Below, one piece after another: positions 6,194-11,865 of a stretch of DNA of 11,865 nt. The stretch is from assembly GCA_035719045.1 (NCBI GenBank), contig DASTGO010000428.1, positions 1-11,865 of the forward strand. The letters are read 5' to 3'. Origin of the DNA: DASTGO01 sp035719045. GTDB taxonomy: Bacteria; Actinomycetota; Actinomycetes; Actinomycetales; Kineosporiaceae. Below the pieces are notes generated by a model. That model made no database searches. It was not told the origin of the DNA and was given only the letters and a program-made list of their open reading frames with translations. The position numbers and the translations under genes are program-made. The first letter of the stretch is position 1. Each line of letters starts with the position of its first letter.

Positions 6194-9100
6194 ATGAGCA
6201 CGACAGTCTCAAGGCCGGCCGTTTCGACGACGCCGGCACTCCTTCGTGACCCCAGAGCCGACCACCACCCCCGCTGGTCCGCCGGTGAACGTCTGCACCA
6301 CTTGTTCGAGCAGGTCTGTGACGAACTGGCGATCTCCGGCCGGGCCGATCACGCAGCAGTCGAGGTGGAGACCGAGGAGGACGGCCCCCGCCATATCAGT
6401 TACCTGGAGCTGGACGAGGACGCGAACCGGCTCGCCCGGCACTTGGTGACGATCGGCGTCGAGCCCGGCCAGCGCATCGCCCTGCTCCTCGACGACCCCC
6501 GGCTGGCGTACCTGGCGATGCTCGCGGCGCTCAAGGTGCACGCCGCCTACGTCCCCCTCGACGTGGGCTACCCGGAGGACCGGCTGGCCTTCATCGTCGC
6601 CGACGCGCAGGCCTCCCTCCTCCTCACCCGCAGCGATCTTCGCCCGCTGCTGGCCGGGACGGGCGTCCCGATGGTGTGCGTCGACGAGATCGGAGCCGAG
6701 CTCGCGGCGTCGCCCGGACACCGCCTCGGCGCTGACGAGGTCGGGGCGCCGGTGGACGAGCTCGCCTACATCATCTACACGTCCGGGTCCACCGGTCGGC
6801 CGAAGGGCGTGGCGATCGAGCACGCGAGCATCTGCAACTTCGTCCGGGTGGCCGCAGAGGTCTATGGCATCCGGGACGGCGACCGGATGTACCAGGGGAT
6901 GACCATCGCCTTCGACTTCTCTGTCGAGGAGATCTGGGTGCCCTGGATGTGCCGGGCCACGCTCGTGCCGCGGCCGGCCGGCGGCAGTCTGCTCGGCGCC
7001 GACCTGCACGCGTTCCTCACCGAGCGGCGGATCACCGCGATGGCCTGCGTCCCCACCCTCCTGGCCACCCTGGACGACGACCTGGCGCACCTGCGGTTCC
7101 TGCTGGTCTCCGGCGAGGCCTGTCCGCAGGACCTCGTGGCACGCTGGTGGCGCGAGGACCGCCGGTTCCTCAACGTCTACGGGCCGACCGAGGCGACGGT
7201 GTCCGCCACGTGGGCGCTGATGCATCCCGAGAGGCCGGTGACCATCGGCACCCCCCTGCCGACCTACAGCTGCGTCGTCCTCGATCCCCAGACCGGTGAG
7301 GCGCTCCCCCCGGGCGCCACCGGGGAGTTGGGCATTGCCGGGATAGGCCTCGCAGCCGGCTATGTCAACCGACCCGACCTCACCGAGAAGGCCTTCGTCC
7401 CTGACCTGGTCGGGCTGCCGGACAACCCGTCGACCCGGGTCTACCGGACCGGCGACCTCGTGCGGATCCGGCCGGACGACGAGATCGAGTACCTCGGCAG
7501 GATCGACCTCCAGGTGAAGATCCGCGGGTACCGGATCGAGCTCACCGAGATCGAGTCCGCGCTCATGCAGGCCCCGGGCGTGGCCCAGGCCGTGGTCACC
7601 ACACATGCGGTGGAACCCGGTGTGGTCGAGCTGGCCGGTTTCGTCACCCGCCACCAGCACGTCGACGGACTCGACCTCGATGCCGTTCTCGGGTTCCTGC
7701 GTGACCGGTTGCCCCCCTACATGGTGCCGGCCTACCTCGACGAGCTCGCCGCGATCCCGCTGCTGCCCAGCGACAAGGCCGACCGCAAGGCTCTGCCGGC
7801 TCCGAGCACCCGCAGGGCGAGCGGCACGTCTGATCGGGTCGCGCCGCGCACCGAGACCGAGGCCACCCTCGCTGCGCTCCTCGCCGAGACCCTCGGGGTC
7901 GATGACGTCTGCGTACTCAGTCACCTCTTCCACGACCTCGGAGCGAACTCGCTGCTGATGGCCCGGTTCTGCAGTCGGGTCCGGTGTCTGGAGGGGTTCC
8001 CCGCACTGTCGATGCGCGAGGTGTACCTGCACCCGACCGTGGAGCAGCTCGCCGGTCGCGTCGACGAGCTGACGGCCGGCGGTACCGTCGGCGAGCAGGT
8101 CCCCGATGCCGTCGCGGCCCTGGCCGCCGGGGGCCGGGCCGCAGCTGGCGAGCTGGTCGGCGGCCCGACGGACCGGGTGCCACCGCCTCGACGTTCTCGC
8201 GTCGCCTACACGGCCACCGGTCTCGCCCAACTCGCCGTGATGTTGACCGGGATGTGGATCACTGCCGCGGTCGCGGTCCGGCTCTACCAGTTCATCGATG
8301 CGGCCCCGACACTCCCGGTCACCTATGCGCGGGCCGCCCTCGCGTCCTCCGCTCTCGTCGTCGCCGTCGAGGTGCTGACGGTCGCCACGAAGTGGTTGCT
8401 CATCGGTCGATGGACGGCTCGCGAGATCCCGCTCTGGTCACTGGAACACCTGCGCTTCTGGATCGCTTCGAGAATCCAGTTGGCGAGCCCCTTGAGCGCC
8501 TTCGTCGGTTCCCCGCTGCAGGTCCTGCACCTGCGTACGCTGGGGGCCCGGATCGGGCCGGGGGCCGTGCTGCTGACGAGAAGCCCCGTCTGCACCGATC
8601 TGCTGACCATCGGTGCCCGAGCCGTCGTGCGCCAGGAGGCCCTCCTGACCACCTACCGGCCCGAAAGCGGACGGCTGCGCACCGGCCCGATCGTGATCGG
8701 GCCGGACGCGGTGGTGGGCGAGCGGTGCGTGCTGGACATCGACACCCAGATGGGTCCGGGGTCGCGGCTCCTGCACGCTTCGTCCCTGCATCGTGGGCAG
8801 GCGATACCCGCCGGGGCTGTCTGGCACGGCTCGCCGGCCCGGCCCGCCGACGTCACCGCCCCCCCGGTGCCGGTCCAGCCGGTCCGCCGCTGGCGGCGAG
8901 TGACCTATCCCATCGGACAGTTGCTGATGCTGACCCTCGTTCCGGGCCCGGTGACGTTCCTGGTGGCGAAGTGGCTGCTGACCAACCTCTCGCTCAGCGG
9001 CGAGGAGGGTGCACTACTGCGCCACCTCGGCCCGGCGGTGGCCCTGGTCAGTGCACCGTTCCTCGGCGAACTGCTCGTCGCGTCGTCCCTGCTCTACGTC

Positions 9101-10357
9101 CTCGTGGTCGCGGTCGGCCTTGCCGGCACCTTCATCGTCCCCCGGCTGGTGAGTCTGGGTCTCCGGCCGGACACCGACTACCCCCTCCTGGGCTGGCGGT
9201 ACACGCTCGCACGCTGGTTGGTGCGTTCGAGCAACATCACGTTCCACATGGAGCTCTTCGGGGACAGCTCGTACATCGTGGGCTACCTGAGAATGCTCGG
9301 CTGGCGTGTGGACCGGACGGAGAACACCGGATCCAACTTCGGGCAGTCCCAGAAGCACGAGACACCGTTCGGGGTGTCGATCGGCAGCGGGACCATGGTG
9401 TCCGACGGCCTGCACGTGCTCAACGCCGACTACGGCCCCACGGCCTTCCGGCTGCGGCGGGCCGCGATCGGGGCATCGTGCTTCCTCGGCAACCACATCG
9501 CCTATCCGGCGGACGCCCGGACCGGGGACAACTGCCTGTTCGGCACGAAGGTGGCCGTGCCGGTGGACGGGCCGGTCCGCGAGGGTGTCGGGCTGCTCGG
9601 CAGTCCCGCGTTCGAGATCCCCCGGTCGGTCGCCCGCGACCACGACCTGGCGTTCCCCGAACTGCACGACGCGGACCTGCGTGCTCGGCGCCTGACCGCC
9701 AAGAACCGCCACAATCTGCGCACCATGGCCATGTTCCTGGGGTTGGGGTGGTCCCGGCTCACGGTCGCCCTCTTCGTGCTCATCGCGGTCAGCAGGCTGC
9801 CGCTGGACATCGTGACCCGGTTCTGGCTGGCCTCGGTCCTCGCCTTCGTCGCCGAACTGGCCCTGTGGGTGCTGGTGGAGCGCACGGTCCTGAGATTCCG
9901 TCGGCTGCACCCCACGACGTGCTCCCTGTACGACAGGAGGTTCTGGCACCACGAGCGCTACTGGAAGCTCAGTGTCTTCCGCCCGCTGGCCATGCTCGCG
10001 GGCACGCCGATGCGGCCGTTGCTGCTGCGTGTGCTGGGGCTCAAGGTGGGCACCGGGGTGTTCGACGAGGGCTGCGGCATTCCGGAGCGAAGCCTGGTGA
10101 CGATCGGCGACTGGGTGTCGCTGGGGGTCGCTACGACCATCCAGGCGCATTCTCTCGAGGACGCCATGTTCAAGTCCGACCACGTCGTCATCGGGTCCGG
10201 CGTGGTCATCGGTGCGGCGGGCTTCGTGCACTACGGCACCACGATCGGGGACGGCGCCGTCATCGAGCCGGACAGCTTCCTGATGAAGGGCCATGAAGTC
10301 CTGCCCGGGGAACGCTGGGTGGGCAACCCTGCCCAAGCCGGATCGCCGGCACCGTGA
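6194..10357 (+). CDS. Pls-type membrane nonribosomal peptide synthetase, probable poly-diaminobutyrate synthetase
   Basis: A 1387-residue single-module synthetase. The adenylation domain (~30-540) shows AYIIYTSGSTGRPKG (191-205), FDFSVEEIW (240-248), NVYGPTEAT (327-335), GELGIAG (377-383), YRTGDL (417-422), LGRIDLQVKIRGYRIE (434-449) and SDKADRKALP (526-535, K528 catalytic). The thiolation domain (~550-625) has LGANSLLMA with S586 as phosphopantetheine site. The C-terminal half alternates helix pairs and soluble domains: helices ~675-700 and ~712-737; hexapeptide-repeat domain ~775-885; helices ~906-930 and ~947-985; second domain ~1040-1145; helices ~1185-1205 and ~1208-1232; third domain ~1285-1380. 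This A-T-(TM2-C)x3 plan is that of epsilon-poly-L-lysine synthetase (~1319 residues), which joins side-chain amines to alpha-carboxyls iteratively at the membrane. There is no classical condensation (HHxxxDG) or thioesterase domain. The preceding Dab transaminase suggests Dab as monomer, giving a gamma-linked poly-Dab; lysine or another basic residue remains possible. The stop overlaps the next start (GTGA). Confidence 0.92.
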   Translation: MSTTVSRPAVSTTPALLRDPRADHHPRWSAGERLHHLFEQVCDELAISGRADHAAVEVETEEDGPRHISYLELDEDANRLARHLVTIGVEPGQRIALLLDDPRLAYLAMLAALKVHAAYVPLDVGYPEDRLAFIVADAQASLLLTRSDLRPLLAGTGVPMVCVDEIGAELAASPGHRLGADEVGAPVDELAYIIYTSGSTGRPKGVAIEHASICNFVRVAAEVYGIRDGDRMYQGMTIAFDFSVEEIWVPWMCRATLVPRPAGGSLLGADLHAFLTERRITAMACVPTLLATLDDDLAHLRFLLVSGEACPQDLVARWWREDRRFLNVYGPTEATVSATWALMHPERPVTIGTPLPTYSCVVLDPQTGEALPPGATGELGIAGIGLAAGYVNRPDLTEKAFVPDLVGLPDNPSTRVYRTGDLVRIRPDDEIEYLGRIDLQVKIRGYRIELTEIESALMQAPGVAQAVVTTHAVEPGVVELAGFVTRHQHVDGLDLDAVLGFLRDRLPPYMVPAYLDELAAIPLLPSDKADRKALPAPSTRRASGTSDRVAPRTETEATLAALLAETLGVDDVCVLSHLFHDLGANSLLMARFCSRVRCLEGFPALSMREVYLHPTVEQLAGRVDELTAGGTVGEQVPDAVAALAAGGRAAAGELVGGPTDRVPPPRRSRVAYTATGLAQLAVMLTGMWITAAVAVRLYQFIDAAPTLPVTYARAALASSALVVAVEVLTVATKWLLIGRWTAREIPLWSLEHLRFWIASRIQLASPLSAFVGSPLQVLHLRTLGARIGPGAVLLTRSPVCTDLLTIGARAVVRQEALLTTYRPESGRLRTGPIVIGPDAVVGERCVLDIDTQMGPGSRLLHASSLHRGQAIPAGAVWHGSPARPADVTAPPVPVQPVRRWRRVTYPIGQLLMLTLVPGPVTFLVAKWLLTNLSLSGEEGALLRHLGPAVALVSAPFLGELLVASSLLYVLVVAVGLAGTFIVPRLVSLGLRPDTDYPLLGWRYTLARWLVRSSNITFHMELFGDSSYIVGYLRMLGWRVDRTENTGSNFGQSQKHETPFGVSIGSGTMVSDGLHVLNADYGPTAFRLRRAAIGASCFLGNHIAYPADARTGDNCLFGTKVAVPVDGPVREGVGLLGSPAFEIPRSVARDHDLAFPELHDADLRARRLTAKNRHNLRTMAMFLGLGWSRLTVALFVLIAVSRLPLDIVTRFWLASVLAFVAELALWVLVERTVLRFRRLHPTTCSLYDRRFWHHERYWKLSVFRPLAMLAGTPMRPLLLRVLGLKVGTGVFDEGCGIPERSLVTIGDWVSLGVATTIQAHSLEDAMFKSDHVVIGSGVVIGAAGFVHYGTTIGDGAVIEPDSFLMKGHEVLPGERWVGNPAQAGSPAP

Positions 10358-11592
10358 CCGATGCCGTTCCGCAGGCCGGTTCCCCGAAGCAGCGCATCGT
10401 GGGGGTGGACGTCGCCCGGGGCTTCGCACTCTTCGGCATGATGGCGGTCCACACGTTCGACACCTTCACCAATCGGGGGACCCCCACCCCGGCCACGTAC
10501 ATCGCAGGTGGGCGTTCCGCAGCCACCTTCGTCTTCGTGGCCGGGGTGAGCCTGGCGTTCCTGTCCGGCGGGCCCATCCCGTTGCGGGGCCCGCGGCGCG
10601 CCGGCGCGGCGGCCGGGATCGTGGTCCGGGGCCTGCTCGTCGGGGTGATCGGGCTCGCCCTGGTGGACCTGCTGGACCAGCCGGTGAACGTGATCCTCCC
10701 CTACTACGCGCTGATGTTCCTGCTGGCGATCCCGCTGCTGGGACTCCCGCCCCGGACACTGGGGTGGGTCACGACGGGGATCGCCGTGCTGGGCCCCCTC
10801 CTGCTGGTCGGCACGTGGGTCTGGGGGATCGCTCATCCCTGGGACCAGGAGCCGGGTTTCGGGTTCCTCGTGCACGACCCGGTGGGACTGCTCACCCTGC
10901 TGCTGTTCACCGGCGCCTACCCCGTCGTGGTCTCCATGGCGTACATCTGCGCCGGACTGGCCGTCGGGCGGCTCGACCTGACCTCACGTCGCGTCGCCGG
11001 TCGGCTGCTCGGTGCGGGCGTCGCCCTGGTGATCGTCGCCCGCGCGGGTTCGTGGATCCTGCTCCATCCGTTGGGCGGTCTGAACCGGCTGATCGAGGTG
11101 AGCGAGGCCGGGGGCGGTGTGCTGAGCCCCGGACGTGAACTGCTCTGGGAGCCCGAACCCGTGGACTCGTGGTGGTTCCTGGCGCTGCCGTCACCGCACG
11201 CCCACACACCGATCGACCTGGTGCACACGCTGGGATCGGCGATGGCGGTGCTGGGTGCCGCGCTCCTGCTCACCCGGTGGGGGGCCGCCGCCCGCGTGCT
11301 GCGACCCGTCGCGGACGTCGGCAGCATGACGCTCACCCTGTACAGCGCGCACCTCGTCCTGCTGGCCACCGGCGTGTTCGGTGACCGGACGCCGACGCTG
11401 TACCTGGTGATGGTCATGGGTGCGCTCGCGTTCGCCGTCCTGTGGCGCCGGTTCGGGCAGGGGCCTCTGGAACGGCCGGTCGCCTTGGCCGCGGGCTGGG
11501 CGCGGCGGGCGGTGGAGCGCACGTTCGCCGACCCGGACCGCGGTCGGCAGGAACGGGGTGACGGGAGCGCCGAAGCAGAGACGCGCAGCTGA
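10354..11592 (+). CDS. Multi-pass membrane acyltransferase-like protein (HGSNAT-catalytic/DUF1624-DUF418 type)
   Basis: A 412-residue integral membrane protein starting at a GTG that overlaps the synthetase stop (GTGA), so translation is coupled. About ten helices can be seen: ~20-36, 51-70, 86-107, 113-130, 137-160, 175-200, 214-237, 286-306, 320-340 and 347-364. The opening RIVGVDVARGFALFGMMAVH matches the first helix of the heparan-alpha-glucosaminide N-acetyltransferase-like/DUF1624 family, with H33 in the position of its conserved membrane His. SPHAHTPIDLVHTLGSAM (280-297) and MTLTLYSAHLVLL (325-337) match the C-terminal region of the actinobacterial branch. Characterised relatives move acetyl groups from cytoplasmic acyl-CoA to an amine across the membrane, but most bacterial members are uncharacterised. 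The hydrophilic tail from ~370 is Arg/Glu-rich. Coupling to a polyamine-polymer synthetase suggests N-acylation or capping of the polymer, or a role in export or self-protection; these are inferences. Confidence 0.83.
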   Translation: MTDAVPQAGSPKQRIVGVDVARGFALFGMMAVHTFDTFTNRGTPTPATYIAGGRSAATFVFVAGVSLAFLSGGPIPLRGPRRAGAAAGIVVRGLLVGVIGLALVDLLDQPVNVILPYYALMFLLAIPLLGLPPRTLGWVTTGIAVLGPLLLVGTWVWGIAHPWDQEPGFGFLVHDPVGLLTLLLFTGAYPVVVSMAYICAGLAVGRLDLTSRRVAGRLLGAGVALVIVARAGSWILLHPLGGLNRLIEVSEAGGGVLSPGRELLWEPEPVDSWWFLALPSPHAHTPIDLVHTLGSAMAVLGAALLLTRWGAAARVLRPVADVGSMTLTLYSAHLVLLATGVFGDRTPTLYLVMVMGALAFAVLWRRFGQGPLERPVALAAGWARRAVERTFADPDRGRQERGDGSAEAETRS

Positions 11593-11751
11593 CCGGCCAA
11601 CTGCTCGACCTGACGGCAGACCTGGGTATGTGCTGCAGACCCACCTGTTCTGCTCGCCGCCCTCAGCCCCCAACGACGTAGACGCTGTCCCGCAGTTCGC
11701 GCAGACCCGCTGATCGGGCGGCACATCATGGATCTGTTCACGGGAGTCCAG
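11593..11751 (+). other. Gap after the membrane protein gene
   Basis: About 160 bases without a supported gene. A short CCCG-CTGAT-CGGG hairpin lies at 11706-11718, too weak to call a terminator. On the minus strand a frame from a GTG at 11724 reads VCANCG and WVCS, which resembles part of a zinc ribbon, but it runs straight into the antisense of the preceding gene. Confidence 0.3.
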
Positions 11752-11865
11752 ATGCGAGTAGTCCCGCCGTCCATGCCCCTCATTACTACCCGGCCGCTGG
11801 CCCCGCTTCGGGCGCTCACCCTCGCCATCGGTGCTGTCGCTGCCGTCGGCCCGTTCCCCGGGTCC
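11752..11865 (+). CDS. Start of a probable exported protein, cut by the window edge
   Basis: The frame opens MRVVPPSMPLITTRPLAPLR and continues ALTLAIGAVAAVGP to the end of the window (38 codons seen). Positively charged residues followed by a short Ala/Val/Leu-rich core look like a signal peptide or membrane anchor. GGGAG lies five bases before the ATG at 11752, which favours that start; ATG at 11728 and 11773 are in the same frame and possible. The rest of the protein is not visible, so no function can be given. It lies downstream of the polymer genes on the same strand, separated by ~160 bases. Confidence 0.4.
   Translation, partial: MRVVPPSMPLITTRPLAPLRALTLAIGAVAAVGPFPGS

Noticed and set aside
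6209..8230. Very long minus-strand open frame (about 673 residues) opposite the synthetase
   Set aside because: Its protein is Arg/Gly/Asp/His/Gln-rich, with no recognisable domain, and lies exactly antisense to strong adenylation-domain motifs. Stop-free antisense frames are expected at this GC content.
7984..10296. Long alternative plus-strand frame (about 770 residues) inside the synthetase gene
   Set aside because: It is Arg/Pro/Gly-rich and without motifs, and the overlapping frame carries the thiolation domain, helices and hexapeptide repeats.
11593..11724. Minus-strand frame with VCANCG and WVCS, resembling a zinc ribbon
   Set aside because: The second cysteine pair is incomplete and the frame continues without a stop into the antisense of the membrane protein gene; no family was recognised.
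1..11865. CRISPR arrays, tRNA or rRNA genes, insertion sequences
   Set aside because: No regularly spaced repeats, cloverleaf-like sequences, rRNA motifs or transposase genes with terminal repeats were seen on reading both strands.

Overview
The window is almost entirely very GC-rich actinomycete DNA, most like Streptomyces or a relative. Codon third positions are nearly all G or C, starts include GTG, and neighbouring genes overlap by ATGA or GTGA. The first ~280 bases are the exception. They carry, on the minus strand, a fragment of an FtsX/MacB-type ABC permease with mixed codon use and the sequence style of Acidobacteria-like permeases. The fragment stops abruptly inside the 5' end of a radical SAM gene, so the left edge is a join between two unrelated sequences, most simply an assembly chimera.

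Layout: (1) ~1-281, permease fragment. (2) ~282-3091, plus strand: a 5'-truncated radical SAM enzyme with a second N-terminal Cys-rich motif, overlapping by ATGA a phenylacetate-CoA-ligase-like adenylate-forming enzyme. The pair resembles the TrsS / DVU_1553-type gene pair. (3) 3186-3683, minus strand: a PPOX-family (split-barrel flavin) protein, convergent with the ligase. (4) ~3700-4567: about 0.9 kb with no convincing large gene, holding a possible 46-residue membrane peptide ORF, a direct repeat and a good vegetative-type promoter. (5) 4568-11592, plus strand: the main system, made of a diaminobutyrate transaminase (EctB/Dat type), a 1387-residue Pls-type nonribosomal peptide synthetase and a translationally coupled multi-pass membrane acyltransferase-like protein. 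(6) 11752 to the end: the start of a probable exported protein, cut by the window edge.

How the main genes work together (inference): the transaminase has no ectoine partners (ectA, ectC) beside it, so it probably makes L-2,4-diaminobutyric acid (Dab) from aspartate semialdehyde. The synthetase has one adenylation domain, one thiolation domain and a membrane-embedded C-terminal half with three soluble hexapeptide-repeat domains. This is the architecture of epsilon-poly-L-lysine synthetase. The pair therefore looks like a biosynthetic locus for a poly-Dab homopolymer (probably gamma-linked) or a related cationic isopeptide. The third gene may acylate, terminate or help export the product, but its role cannot be read from sequence alone.
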